In this document: positions 25,112 through 34,654 of the stretch, piece after piece
Position numbering within the stretch: position 1 is the stretch's first letter
How the letters are laid out: every line of letters begins with the position of its first letter
NCBI GenBank assembly: GCA_963726775.1
Contig: CAVSDL010000001.1
Location: forward strand, 1,364,001-1,428,000
Length of the DNA: 64,000 nt
Origin: CAIWHR01 sp963726775
GTDB lineage: Bacteria; Pseudomonadota; Gammaproteobacteria; Burkholderiales; Casimicrobiaceae
Direction: 5' to 3'
Program-made: the position numbers and the translations under genes
Notes under the pieces: model-generated
What the model was told of the DNA's origin: nothing
The model's database searches: none
Seen by the model: only the letters and a program-made list of their open reading frames with translations

Positions 25112-26170
25112 CTACTCGCTGTTCGCGGCGCGGGCGCGCCGCTGCGCCTCGAGGCACCAGCGCTTCTTGACGCTGTACCAGATGTCCGCCGCGTGCATGA
25201 TGTTCGTGACATCGACGGCGCCATCATTCGGCAGCTCGGCGACGGTTCCCGGAGAATACGCATTGATCCACGCGCGCGTGACGGTATTGGTGGCGAGGTG
25301 TCGGGTCTCAGGGAGCCCGATATGGCTATAGCTTGCCGGGAGCGTCACATTGCGCACGGTGGCGGAACCCGTTGCCGCATACGGCTCGGCACCCGGAAAG
25401 TTTCCGGCGATAGGGTCCCATTCGATGACAAACCCGGTGAACTCGTCGACCGTGTCCGGCACGCGGCGCAACTTGGTCAGCATCGTCCACTGCCCGAGCA
25501 GGAGCCGTGGCAGCTTGCCGGTCGCGAGTGCCGTGGCGTAACCGACCTTGAGCCCGACGACGGAACGTTGTTTGCCATCGACGGGATCGACGAAGGTGAA
25601 TCGCGCCAGCGCCTCGCCGGTCAGCGGGTTCCATACGGGAAGGGTGTCGGCGAATGCTCCGGCAAGCTCGTGCAGCGTGCGGAGCACCAACATCCCCCCG
25701 TGGCTGTGGCCGATCAGCATCGGCACCATGCCATCGCGCTCGTAGTGCCAGGCCAGGGTGCCGGCCAGCGCCGCGCTATCCCCGAAGCTGCCGTACGCCC
25801 AATCGCCGTTCGCGGGATTCCGTATCCGCTCCTCGGGATAGCCCATCGCGGCCAGAAACCTGGCAAATGGCTCCATGGTGACGAGCGCCAGGCTTCCCGA
25901 CAGGACGATGATTCGCGGCGCAGGCGCGTTGACGAGCACCTCGCGGACGTCGCGATCGGAAATGTGGTCGGGATCGAGCGTCCGGATACGTGCGGCGAGG
26001 ACTGCGTCGACAGGTGCTTGCGCGCGCGCCTCGTCCGGCAGCGGCCCGTTCGCCGTATCGGCGGGCCGCGCCGGGCCAATCAGGCCCATCGCGATCGCTG
26101 CAGCGGCCGCGATCACCCCAGCGGCGCGGCGCTCACGGCGGCGCGGGTGCGGGATGTGGATGGGCCGCAC
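25112..26170 (-). CDS. Exported alpha/beta-hydrolase-like protein (hydrolase B)
   Basis: A 352-residue paralogue of the lipoprotein at 22736-23806. The N terminus is basic and then hydrophobic (about residues 16-38), consistent with a signal peptide or anchor, but without a lipobox cysteine. Lipase elbow GHSHGG (S156). The C-terminal WYSVKKRWCLEAQR motif is shared with the paralogue and looks diagnostic for this unnamed family. It lies 10 bases upstream of the acyltransferase gene, so hydrolase B, acyltransferase and hydrolase A form a tight three-gene unit. Confidence 0.75.
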   Translation of the reverse strand: MRPIHIPHPRRRERRAAGVIAAAAAIAMGLIGPARPADTANGPLPDEARAQAPVDAVLAARIRTLDPDHISDRDVREVLVNAPAPRIIVLSGSLALVTMEPFARFLAAMGYPEERIRNPANGDWAYGSFGDSAALAGTLAWHYERDGMVPMLIGHSHGGMLVLRTLHELAGAFADTLPVWNPLTGEALARFTFVDPVDGKQRSVVGLKVGYATALATGKLPRLLLGQWTMLTKLRRVPDTVDEFTGFVIEWDPIAGNFPGAEPYAATGSATVRNVTLPASYSHIGLPETRHLATNTVTRAWINAYSPGTVAELPNDGAVDVTNIMHAADIWYSVKKRWCLEAQRRARAANSE

Positions 26171-26212
26171 GCGATCGGATCCCCTACGCTGCGGGTGGAG
26201 CGCCGGGAAGGG

Positions 26213-26866
26213 CTACGACCCGGTTCCGCCGAATCGCGGGAAGAAACGACCGGTCCGCCGGACATAGTGCTCGTAGGCAACGCGATGGCTCGCCAGCAGG
26301 TGCCGCTCCTCGTTGCGCGCCTTGAAATTCATCAACAGGATGTGCATGGCGGCAACGGCCAACATGGGCACTGTCGGCACAATCGCGATGGAACACAGCA
26401 TGAGCAGAATCGAAAGGGCGTAGATAGGGTGCCGGATGCGCTGGAAGGGCCCGTCCGTGATGAGTTCCGTCTTCGTCGCGAGGCTCACGTCCATGCGCCA
26501 GGCCTCGCCCATTCGCGCCCAGCACTTTATCGTCAGGACGAGGCAAAGCACCGCGGCGAGCGCAGCCAGCCAGCGCAGCAGCGCGTAGGCCGACTCGCGC
26601 GTGGCGAAGTCGGGAATCGCCCACGGTTCGCCGCTCTTCGCGAGCGCCATGTACGGCAGCGCGATCCAGGCTGCGATCAGCGGCACCCAGACCAGCCACA
26701 TGATTCGCTCCACGAGCAGCTCGGGCACCACGCCCACCGTGGCACGAGTTTTCCGCTGGAGCCGGGCGACCATCATGCCCACGCGCAACCAATACGCGGA
26801 GACCGTGGCCGTCAACAACAGCAGAGGGATGTCCCGCATGACCTTCGGCGCTGCAATGGGGGCCAC
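26213..26866 (-). CDS. Integral membrane methyltransferase, isoprenylcysteine/phospholipid methyltransferase family
   Basis: A 217-residue protein with five hydrophobic segments and the RIRHPIYALSILLML motif near residue 140, followed by a cytoplasmic E-E-R...YEHYVRRTGRFFP tail. This signature marks the ICMT/PEMT family of membrane methyltransferases, whose bacterial substrates are mostly unknown lipids or prenylated groups. It heads the minus-strand run that leads into the hydrolase/acyltransferase module, 42 bases upstream of hydrolase B. Starts with GTG at 26866; ATG 26839 is the alternative. Confidence 0.78.
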   Translation of the reverse strand: MAPIAAPKVMRDIPLLLLTATVSAYWLRVGMMVARLQRKTRATVGVVPELLVERIMWLVWVPLIAAWIALPYMALAKSGEPWAIPDFATRESAYALLRWLAALAAVLCLVLTIKCWARMGEAWRMDVSLATKTELITDGPFQRIRHPIYALSILLMLCSIAIVPTVPMLAVAAMHILLMNFKARNEERHLLASHRVAYEHYVRRTGRFFPRFGGTGS

Positions 26867-27081
26867 CTCAATCCGAGCAACACGCTTCAGCAGAACCGCG
26901 AACCCGGCCGTCGCGGACGGCCAGGACGGAAGCGTACCAGTGCAAGTATATCGCGGGGTCAGGCGGCCGGGAAGGCGGTGGTGCGCTTCATCACGTCGGC
27001 CGGGACGCTGGCGCGGCGCGTGCCGGACATTGCGCGAATTCCGGTGAAGCGTTCCGATTCGAAAATCGGGTCATGGCGGCG

Positions 27082-28317
27082 TCATGCCTGACGCAAGGAA
27101 ACGGTCACGGTGTCCTGTCGCGCTGCACCCGCGCCCAACGCCGCGCCGGCCAGCGACCAGAACAGGAGCGCATTCTGCCGCACGAAGAAATCGTCCGTCA
27201 GGTTCTTGAGGACGATACCGGCTATCAGCGCGAGTCCCGCGGCGCCGACGGCCGCGGTGTCGATGTCCGCGTTGCGCGTCAAGCGACCGAAGGCGATCCC
27301 CGTCGAGACGAGCAGCAGCACGAACGCAGCCAGTCCGGGCAGCCCGGTCTCGAGGGCACGATCCAGGAATACGTTGTGGGCGTGCAGTATCATCGAGCCG
27401 TTGAAGTGCGCCGCGAACGTCTCGCGCAGCGACCATTTTCCGAGTCCGGCGCCGATCCACGGGTGCTGGGCGATCTGGCCGACGGCAAAGCGCCAGAGGT
27501 CGCCGCGCGGGTCCCCGGCGAGGAACTCCCAAACGCTGGCGCCTGGCGCGCTCAAGGCGATGCGCGATTCGGATGCCAGCAGAACCTCGACCAGCGCGAG
27601 CGCGGCGACGAGCGCCGCGACCGCGACCATCCAGGCGACTCGATGGCGGTGCCTCCAGTAGCGCATCGAGAACAGGGAAAAGATCGTGATCTCCGCTGCC
27701 GCCGCGAACCAGAACATGCGGTTCAATGTCAGGAATCCTGCGGCGAGGCACCCCGCGGCCAATGCGAGAGCGCCCACGCGCGCTGCGGATCGTGGCGGCG
27801 AGCGCAGCGCGAGCAGCAGCAGCACGGGCAGGATCGTGACCAGAAACGTGCTGAGCAAGCCGACGTCTCCATAATCCCCGAGATCGAACCATGGGCGCTC
27901 CGGTGCGTAGACCGCGATCCCGACGGCCAGAACCGCCACCGTGACTGCGGCGATCGTGCGCCCCAGCCACCGCGCGCCACGATGCTGGCGCGCGAGCGCG
28001 TACCACGTTGCAAAGGCGGTGAACGCATAGACCACCTCGTGGCAGAATTCGTAGTACGAATCGCTCGGATTGCGCGCGAGGATTACGGAAAGCGCCGCGA
28101 CGCCCGCCCACACCGCCCACGCTCCGCGCAGCGGAAGCCCGGGAATTTCGCGCCAACCGCCGGCGAAGAACGTCGCGACCACGGCGGCGCCCAGCGAATA
28201 GAGGCGCAGCGCAATGACGTGATGGAACGCGAGCGAGGCGACGAACACGCAGGCGCAGGCAAGCGCAACCTTTCCGAGATGCGTTTCGATCCTGGAGGCG
28301 AAAGTGGGCACGGGCAT
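27082..28317 (-). CDS. O-antigen ligase/polymerase (WaaL/Wzy-like) membrane protein
   Basis: About 411 residues with some ten hydrophobic segments and a large loop (around residues 260-330 of this start) containing the GAGLGKW and HAHNVFLDRALETGLPG motifs typical of the O-antigen ligase domain. Such proteins attach or polymerise glycans on an undecaprenyl carrier or the lipid A core. A 63-codon open frame precedes ATG 28317 but has no hydrophobic content, so I start here; no strong ribosome binding site is seen. It is divergent from a GT4 gene and opens the glycan locus. Whether it is a ligase or a polymerase cannot be read from sequence. Confidence 0.8.
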   Translation of the reverse strand: MPVPTFASRIETHLGKVALACACVFVASLAFHHVIALRLYSLGAAVVATFFAGGWREIPGLPLRGAWAVWAGVAALSVILARNPSDSYYEFCHEVVYAFTAFATWYALARQHRGARWLGRTIAAVTVAVLAVGIAVYAPERPWFDLGDYGDVGLLSTFLVTILPVLLLLALRSPPRSAARVGALALAAGCLAAGFLTLNRMFWFAAAAEITIFSLFSMRYWRHRHRVAWMVAVAALVAALALVEVLLASESRIALSAPGASVWEFLAGDPRGDLWRFAVGQIAQHPWIGAGLGKWSLRETFAAHFNGSMILHAHNVFLDRALETGLPGLAAFVLLLVSTGIAFGRLTRNADIDTAAVGAAGLALIAGIVLKNLTDDFFVRQNALLFWSLAGAALGAGAARQDTVTVSLRQA

Positions 28318-28496
28318 CGTCGGCGCGACGGGCAGAGGTTTCTCGGAGTCGACGCCGCCGCCGCAAACGGGGCTCGCCAAATCGCCGCCATGATAACCGA
28401 GCGCACCGCCCGGGTTGACGCCGTTGGCCTTACATGGGACGTTACGCTGCCTTTTTCCTACGCTGCGGGCACTTGACGCGGCAGCGGAGCACCATC

Positions 28497-29636
28497 GTGG
28501 CAGCACGACGAATCCTGTTCTTCGTTGACAGCCTGGAGCGCGGTGGCCTGTCGCACGTGGTGCTGGTGCTCGCCGAGGCGATGCGGGAGCGCGGCATCAC
28601 CGTTGGACTGGGCGTCCTCGAGGGGCGCGTGGAACAGCCGATTCCTCCGGGCGCCTGGCTGCGCGTGCACCCGGTTGTCCGGCCGACTCGACGGTACAGC
28701 CACACGCGTTTCCGGCGGGACGTGAGGCGCTACGCGGGGCGAACGATTGCCGAGTTCGAGGCGGCGTTCGGCGCGGCGGACCTGGTCATCGCAGCCGGCG
28801 AGCTTGCCCTTCGGTGCCTGCCCGCGACGGGGCACCCACGCCTGATCGTCAGTTCGCATTCGTCGCAGTTGCAGGCCGCGAAGCATCGGGGATGGCTGGG
28901 GCAGGTCCGGCTTGCATTCAAGCGGCTGCGCCGCGGCGCACGCTTGCGTCATCTGCTGAACGGGCGGCATGTGCACGTTGTCTCGCACGGCCTCGCCGCC
29001 GAGTTGGTTGGCGACCTGGGCGCCAAGCCCGCCTCCGTGCATGTCATTCACAACCCTTTCGATATTCCGGGCATACGCGCCCGTGCAATGGCGAGCACTC
29101 CGCAATCTGCGGTGCAACCGCTGCCGTTCGTCGTCGGGGTCGGCCTGCTCGTGCGGGGAAAGCGTTTCGACAGGCTGATCGACGCGTTTGCAGAGAGTGG
29201 CGTGGATGGACACCTGCTGCTGATCGGGCAGGGAGACGAGGAAAGCGCTTTGCGCACTCGAGCGGCGGAGCGCGGGATCGCGGACCGCTTTCGCATCGTG
29301 CCGTTCCACGCCAATCACCACGCGCTGGTACGCAGGGCGCGGCTGCTGGTGTTGACCTCGGACGGCGAGGGGCTGGCGAATGTGCTCATCGAGGCGCTCA
29401 TCGTGGGCGTCCCGGCGCTCAGCACGGACAGCCCGCACGGCCCTCGCGACATTCTTGGTCCGATCGACGCGCGCGCCCTCGTGCCTTTGGACCGGCTCGA
29501 CCTGCTGCCTGCCAGACTGCTGGAGCTGATCAAGAATCCCTACGTCATCCGCGAGGAGATGGTCCAGCGCTTTGCGCTCGACCCAATTGTCGATCAATAC
29601 CTGGCGCTTGCGGAGCTGTTTCCGCACCGGCAGTAA
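28497..29636 (+). CDS. GT4-family glycosyltransferase
   Basis: About 379 residues with the two Rossmann lobes of GT-B enzymes. The N-terminal acceptor lobe starts RRILFFVDSLERGGLSHV; the donor lobe has GVGLLVRGKRFDRLI and the E-x7-E region SDGEGLANVLIEALIVGVPALST. This is the retaining GT4 group, sugar unknown. The frame is open from 28434, but GTG 28497 with GGAG upstream places the start directly before the fold. It is the only plus-strand gene of the glycan locus, divergent from the ligase gene and convergent with the first AsnB-type gene. Confidence 0.83.
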   Translation: MAARRILFFVDSLERGGLSHVVLVLAEAMRERGITVGLGVLEGRVEQPIPPGAWLRVHPVVRPTRRYSHTRFRRDVRRYAGRTIAEFEAAFGAADLVIAAGELALRCLPATGHPRLIVSSHSSQLQAAKHRGWLGQVRLAFKRLRRGARLRHLLNGRHVHVVSHGLAAELVGDLGAKPASVHVIHNPFDIPGIRARAMASTPQSAVQPLPFVVGVGLLVRGKRFDRLIDAFAESGVDGHLLLIGQGDEESALRTRAAERGIADRFRIVPFHANHHALVRRARLLVLTSDGEGLANVLIEALIVGVPALSTDSPHGPRDILGPIDARALVPLDRLDLLPARLLELIKNPYVIREEMVQRFALDPIVDQYLALAELFPHRQ

Positions 29637-29740
29637 GCGGCGATTGCGAGTCCGCTCGCCCGGCGCCGCCCGTTGGACGCCGCGCCCGCTACGGATGGCG
29701 GTCATGCCCTCGAGGTCAGATGCGGCAGCGCGATTTCGGC

Positions 29741-31576
29741 CTAGCCGCCATCCTCCGCCGCTCGCGCCGCGAGCTGGGAGAGGGACTCGTCGAGGAGTAC
29801 GAACTGCAACACCTGCTCCGCGAAGCCGGACATCCCGTGGCGCCACGCGGCAACGAAGCCGTCGATCCTGGTCGCCGGCAGCATGCCGCGCGTGGCGTTG
29901 TCGAGCCGTCCTCCGAGCCCGGCGAGGCGCGGCGCGAGGTCTCCTTGGAGCCAGCCCGCGATCGGCGGATTGAACCCGCGCTTTTTCCGCGCGAAAGGGT
30001 CGAGATCGCCGAGCGCGGACATCGCCGGCGCGAGCAGCTTGCGCGGCGGAGCCGTAAAGCGCACGTCCGCCGGCAGGCCCATCACCGCGGCGACGAAACG
30101 ATGATCGAGGAAAGGTGCGCGCATCTCGAGCCCGTGCGCCATCGTGCAAAGGTCGGCCTTGCGCAGGATATAGTCGGGCAGGTAATTGAGGCGGTCGATC
30201 TCGAGCAGTGTCGTCAAGTCCGCGCGCTGCGTCGCCGGCATCCGCCAGTAATGCGCAAGCGGCGCGAAATCCGGCGCCAGGTACGCGCGTTCACCGGGCG
30301 TCAATCCGGAGAAGCGCAACGTGTACGCCGAGCGCCAGTCGAGCCGCAGCTCCTCGACCGCACGCTGCCAGCCCCGCCCGCCGATGCCCGCGGGCGCCTT
30401 CAGCCCCGGCAGCACGAGGCCGCGGCGCCATCGAGTGCGCAGGTGCTTCGCATAGCGCTTGTAGCCGCCAAAAAGCTCGTCGCCGCCGTCTCCGCCCAGA
30501 ACAACTTTGACGTGCCGCGTCGTCGACCGTGCCAGATACCACGTTGGCACGCTGGACGGGTCGGCGAATGGCTCGTCCAGGTCTGCGACAATTTGCGCGA
30601 AGTCGTCTTCGATGCGCGACGGAATGTCGACCGTGAGGTTCGGAAAGCCCAGCCGAGCGGCGCTCGCCCGCGCTTCGACGCTCTCGTCGAACGATGTGCC
30701 CGGAAACGCGGCGGTGAAGCTTTGCAGCCGGTTGAAACCCATCGCCGCGAGCCGGCACGCGATGGCGGAGGAGTCGATCCCCGACGACAGGAAGAGTCCG
30801 AGCGGCCGGTCCGCGACCGTGCGCATCCGGATCGCCGCGTCGAACGTCGGCAGCCAAGGTTCGGCCGACGGCTCCGGCCGCCAGTATTCGCGCTGCACGA
30901 GTCGGCCGCTCGCGAGGTCATAGTGCAGCCAGTGCGCGGGCGGCAGCCGGGCCACACCTTCGAGGATCGTGCGCGGCGCGGGAATCGTCCGATGCGCGAG
31001 ATAGGCATCGATGCCCTCGGTGGAAAAAGCCCGCGCCTCGCGCGGGAGCCAGGGCAGCAATGAACGCACCGTCGATGCGAACGCGAAACCGTCTTCCCGA
31101 TGTCCATAGACGACGGGTTTCAGTCCCAGCCGGTCGCGGATCACGTAGACCGCGCGCCGGCGCAGGTCGAAGATCGCGATCGCGAACATGCCGCGCAGCC
31201 GTTCCACGAAATCGATCCCCCAGTGCTCGTAGGCATGGAGGATGAATTCGGTGTCCGAGCGCGTGCGGAAATGGAAGCCCGCGGCTTTCAGCGTCTCGGC
31301 TTCGGCCGCCCAGTCGTAGACCTCGCCGTTGTAGGAGATCCAGATATCGCCTGCCACGTTGCTCATCGGCTGGTCGGCCTCGGGGCGTGGATCGATGATC
31401 GACAGCCGGGTGTGCAACAGCGCGTTCGGCGCGGGGTCTCGTGCGCGAGCAAGCGTTGCGTCCCAGAACAGCGCGTGCTCGGCGTCGGGACCGCGCTGGC
31501 GCAGCGCGGCCATCATCCGTTCGACGGCGGCGGGCGGCAGAACACGGCAACCGAAATAGCCTGCGATCCCGCACAT
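29741..31576 (-). CDS. Asparagine synthase-type glutamine amidotransferase (copy 1)
   Basis: A 611-residue protein. The Ntn glutaminase domain begins MCGIAGYFG with nucleophile C2; the synthase domain has the PP-loop LSSGIDSSAI and GGDGGDELFGGYKRY. AsnB-like proteins in surface-polysaccharide loci usually amidate a sugar acid rather than make free asparagine; the two copies in this locus, separated by one GT4 gene, support that reading. It ends convergent with the GT4 gene at 28497-29636 and starts two bases after the stop of the next GT4. Confidence 0.87.
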   Translation of the reverse strand: MCGIAGYFGCRVLPPAAVERMMAALRQRGPDAEHALFWDATLARARDPAPNALLHTRLSIIDPRPEADQPMSNVAGDIWISYNGEVYDWAAEAETLKAAGFHFRTRSDTEFILHAYEHWGIDFVERLRGMFAIAIFDLRRRAVYVIRDRLGLKPVVYGHREDGFAFASTVRSLLPWLPREARAFSTEGIDAYLAHRTIPAPRTILEGVARLPPAHWLHYDLASGRLVQREYWRPEPSAEPWLPTFDAAIRMRTVADRPLGLFLSSGIDSSAIACRLAAMGFNRLQSFTAAFPGTSFDESVEARASAARLGFPNLTVDIPSRIEDDFAQIVADLDEPFADPSSVPTWYLARSTTRHVKVVLGGDGGDELFGGYKRYAKHLRTRWRRGLVLPGLKAPAGIGGRGWQRAVEELRLDWRSAYTLRFSGLTPGERAYLAPDFAPLAHYWRMPATQRADLTTLLEIDRLNYLPDYILRKADLCTMAHGLEMRAPFLDHRFVAAVMGLPADVRFTAPPRKLLAPAMSALGDLDPFARKKRGFNPPIAGWLQGDLAPRLAGLGGRLDNATRGMLPATRIDGFVAAWRHGMSGFAEQVLQFVLLDESLSQLAARAAEDGG

Positions 31577-31578
31577 GG

Positions 31579-32688
31579 TCAGCTCGCCTCGAGAACCCGC
31601 CGGAACACGGTTTCCATTGCATCGAGCATGCGGTCGATGCCGAAGTCGTGCAGGGCGCGCTCGCGTGCCGCCGCGCCGAACCTTGCCCGCGCCGCGGCGT
31701 TGTCGCGCAGGTTCGAAAGCGCGGCGGCCAGCCCTGCCGCGTCGCGGGGCGCGACGACGAGGCCGGTGACGCCATCGTCGACCGCTTCGGTGATCGCGCC
31801 AACCGTCGTGGAGACAACCGGGACGCCGCAGGACATCGCCTGCATGATCGCTTGCGGTACGCCTTCCTCGCCGTAAGACGGCAGCACGAACAGGTCGAGA
31901 GCCTGCAGCCAGGGCACGACATCGTTCTGCTGGCCGACGAACAGCACCTTGCCGGCGAGGCCATTCGCCGCAACGTGCGCGTCCAGTCTCGGCCGGTACG
32001 GCCCTTCGCCGACGACGATCACGTTCCAGTCGCTCCAGGCGTCGCGGCCGTCGGCGATCGCGTCGAACAGGTACCCATGGCCTTTCCAGTCGCGCAGCGT
32101 CGCGACGATCCCGAGCGTGCGCCGCTCCGGCAGGCCGAGCCGCGCCCGCGCCGCCGCGGCGTCGCCGGGCACGAAGCGCGTGAGGTCGATGCCGGTCGGA
32201 ATCGACGTCATGTGTTCCAGAGGAACGCCGTTGTCGCGCGCGAGCTGCCGGCGGAGCGCCTCGCCAGCGGTGACGATGTGCGCGGTAGCGTGCGCGTAGA
32301 GCCAGCGTGTCGTCGGGCGGTTGCGGATCGTCGTGGACACGTGGCGCGTACGCACGATCGGCGGCGTATCGCGCAGTGTCGCGCAGGCGAGCGCCGCGAG
32401 CCAGCTATCCGTCGAACTGTGCGTATTGAGCACGTCGATTTGCGCCCGATTCCGCATGAGCCAGCGGCGCAGCGCCAGCAGAGGGGCCGGGCGCTTCCGC
32501 CGGATGTCGAGGCGGACCACCGCGATCCCCATGCGCTCGGCGGCAGCGGCGATCGGCGCTTCGGCGGGCGCCAGCAGGGTCACGCGATGACCGCGGTCCT
32601 GGAATCCGCGGGATTCGGTCAGGATGCGAATCTCCTGGCCGCCCCAGCCGCAGGAGTTCTCCGTGTGGACGATCGACAGCGGCGTCAT
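31579..32688 (-). CDS. GT4-family glycosyltransferase
   Basis: A 369-residue GT-B enzyme. N-terminal lobe: IVHTENSCGWGGQE, with RTRHVSTTIRN; donor lobe: GIVATLRDWKGH and PSYGEEGVPQAIMQAMSCGVPVVST, the GT4 E-x7-E region. The opening closely resembles glycosyltransferases of polysaccharide export and exosortase-type loci. Packed between the two AsnB-type genes (2 and 6 bases of spacing), so amidotransfer and this glycosyl transfer probably concern the same repeat unit. Donor and acceptor unknown. Confidence 0.87.
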   Translation of the reverse strand: MTPLSIVHTENSCGWGGQEIRILTESRGFQDRGHRVTLLAPAEAPIAAAAERMGIAVVRLDIRRKRPAPLLALRRWLMRNRAQIDVLNTHSSTDSWLAALACATLRDTPPIVRTRHVSTTIRNRPTTRWLYAHATAHIVTAGEALRRQLARDNGVPLEHMTSIPTGIDLTRFVPGDAAAARARLGLPERRTLGIVATLRDWKGHGYLFDAIADGRDAWSDWNVIVVGEGPYRPRLDAHVAANGLAGKVLFVGQQNDVVPWLQALDLFVLPSYGEEGVPQAIMQAMSCGVPVVSTTVGAITEAVDDGVTGLVVAPRDAAGLAAALSNLRDNAAARARFGAAARERALHDFGIDRMLDAMETVFRRVLEAS

Positions 32689-32694
32689 CGGACG

Positions 32695-34560
32695 CTACAG
32701 CACGAAATCCGGCTCGTACCGCGCGAACCAGCGCTCCAGGATGAGCAGCACCCAGAGGCGCATGGCATGGTTTCGACGGCCGGCCGCGTGCTCGGCGACG
32801 AGTTTCGCGATCGCTTGGGGCCGGATCAGCCCGCGGCGCGCGAGGCCGTCCGGACCGAGTGTCCGCCCGACGTCGGCCGCGAGCTCGTGGGCAAACCAGC
32901 GGGCCAGCGGCATCATGAATCCCTGCTTCTCGCGATGGACGATATCGCGCGGAAGATAGCGCTCGGCCAGCTGTTTCAGAAGCACCTTGCGTGCCGTGCC
33001 GTGCACTTTGAGCGACGGCTCGAGTCGCGCGCACCAGCCGAAAAACTCGTGGTCGAGATACGGCACGCGCGCCTCCAGCGAGAACGCCATCGTCGCGCGG
33101 TCGACCTTGGCGAGCAGGTCGTCGGGCAGCCATAGCCTTGCGTCGATGTTGAGCAGGTGATCGACGTACGCAGGCGAGTCGCATTCGCCGTAGAACGCCT
33201 CGGCATGGTCGGCGGCGCGCGCGCGCGCGGCGGCGCCGAAAGCGTCGGTGAAATATTCGCCGCGCAGCAGCACGTCGAAAATATTCGGGATCGTCGTGTA
33301 GCGCCGCGACACGGGCTCGCGCACCGCCTTCACGATCCGGTCGCGCGCGAGGCGCGGCGGCAGATGGCGGGCAATCCACGGCAGCGGCGATCCGCGCGCG
33401 CCCAGCACGCGCGTAAGGCGCTCCTCGCGCAGGCGTTTCACGTAGTTGGAATAGCCGCCGAAGACCTCGTCGGCGCCCTCGCCGGTCAGCACCACGGTCA
33501 CCCGGCGCCGCGCGTACTGGGCGAGCAGCATCGTCGGCAGCGCGGCCTGGTCGCCGAACGGCTCGTCGAACACGTCGACCCAGCGATCCAGCGCCGGCAG
33601 CACCTCTTCGGGCGAGAGCATCAGGCAGTGGTGGCGGCTCCCTACGTGCCGCGCGACGCGCGCGGCCTCCTCGTGCTCGCTGCCTACATCCCGGCCGGCA
33701 AAGCCGAGGTTGAACGTGTCGATCGGGACGCCCGATATCTCCGTGGCCATCGCCGCGATCACGCCGGAATCGACACCGCCGCTCACAAACGCGCCCAGCG
33801 GAACGTCCGCGACCAGCATCGATTGCACCGAGCGCCGAAGTCGCGCATCCAGCGCGTCGATCGCGGCCGTCGCGGCGATATCGTGTTTCGGGATGTAGGA
33901 CGGCCGCCAGAACGAGCCTGTCGCGAGGTTCCCGTCGCGTATCGACATCCAGTGGCCGGCCGGCAGCTTGCGGATGGCACGGTAGATGCTGCGGGGGGCG
34001 GGGATGTACTGGCATTCGAGATAGAGCGCCAGGGCGTCGGGGTCGATCGCGTGAGGCAGTCCGGGAAAGGGACGCAGCGCCTTCAACTCCGATCCGAAAG
34101 CAAATTGTCCGGCATGCCAGGCGTAGTAGAGCGGCTTGACGCCGAGGTGGTCGCGGGCGAGGAACAGTTCGCGGCGCCGGCGATCCCAAAGCGCGAATGC
34201 GAACATGCCGGACAGGCGGTCCAGCATCCGCTCGCCCCATTGCGCCCAGCCGTGAACCAGCACCTCGCCATCGCCATTGGTGACGAAGGTGTGACCGGCA
34301 CCGGTCAGTTCGCGTCGCAACTCGCGAAAATTGTAGATTTCGCCGTTGAAGACGACGGCGACGGCCCCGTCGGCGGACACCAGAGGCTGCCGGCTGCCCG
34401 CGAGGTCGATCACCGACAGGCGACGATGACCGAGCCCGATCGGGCCGTCGAAGTGAAAGCCATCGGCATCCGGGCCGCGATGCGCGAGCGCCGCGGTCAT
34501 CGCCGGAAGCGCGTCGCGCGCGCGGGGATCGTCGCTCAGGAAACCGGCTATGCCGCACAT
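32695..34560 (-). CDS. Asparagine synthase-type glutamine amidotransferase (copy 2)
   Basis: A 621-residue AsnB-like protein with C2 of MCGIAGFLSDD as glutaminase nucleophile, PP-loop VSGGVDSGVIA and GEGADEVFGGYSNY. It is only moderately similar to copy 1, so the pair is not a recent duplication. The frame is open 28 codons upstream, but Cys must follow the initiator for autoprocessing, which fixes ATG 34560. As for copy 1, amidation of a uronic acid-type sugar is the likelier role in this setting than amino-acid synthesis. Confidence 0.88.
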   Translation of the reverse strand: MCGIAGFLSDDPRARDALPAMTAALAHRGPDADGFHFDGPIGLGHRRLSVIDLAGSRQPLVSADGAVAVVFNGEIYNFRELRRELTGAGHTFVTNGDGEVLVHGWAQWGERMLDRLSGMFAFALWDRRRRELFLARDHLGVKPLYYAWHAGQFAFGSELKALRPFPGLPHAIDPDALALYLECQYIPAPRSIYRAIRKLPAGHWMSIRDGNLATGSFWRPSYIPKHDIAATAAIDALDARLRRSVQSMLVADVPLGAFVSGGVDSGVIAAMATEISGVPIDTFNLGFAGRDVGSEHEEAARVARHVGSRHHCLMLSPEEVLPALDRWVDVFDEPFGDQAALPTMLLAQYARRRVTVVLTGEGADEVFGGYSNYVKRLREERLTRVLGARGSPLPWIARHLPPRLARDRIVKAVREPVSRRYTTIPNIFDVLLRGEYFTDAFGAAARARAADHAEAFYGECDSPAYVDHLLNIDARLWLPDDLLAKVDRATMAFSLEARVPYLDHEFFGWCARLEPSLKVHGTARKVLLKQLAERYLPRDIVHREKQGFMMPLARWFAHELAADVGRTLGPDGLARRGLIRPQAIAKLVAEHAAGRRNHAMRLWVLLILERWFARYEPDFVL

Positions 34561-34654
34561 GGGAATGGGAAACGCGGTTCTCGATCGCACGCGGGCGGGC
34601 AGTCCGCGGGAGCGCGGCCGCGGCGCGGATGGCGATCGTCGCAAGGATGGCGAA

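Noticed and set aside
26906..26922. GGCCGTC-GCG-GACGGCC hairpin as a terminator
   Set aside because: No T run on either side, and it is too far from the end of the ligase gene.
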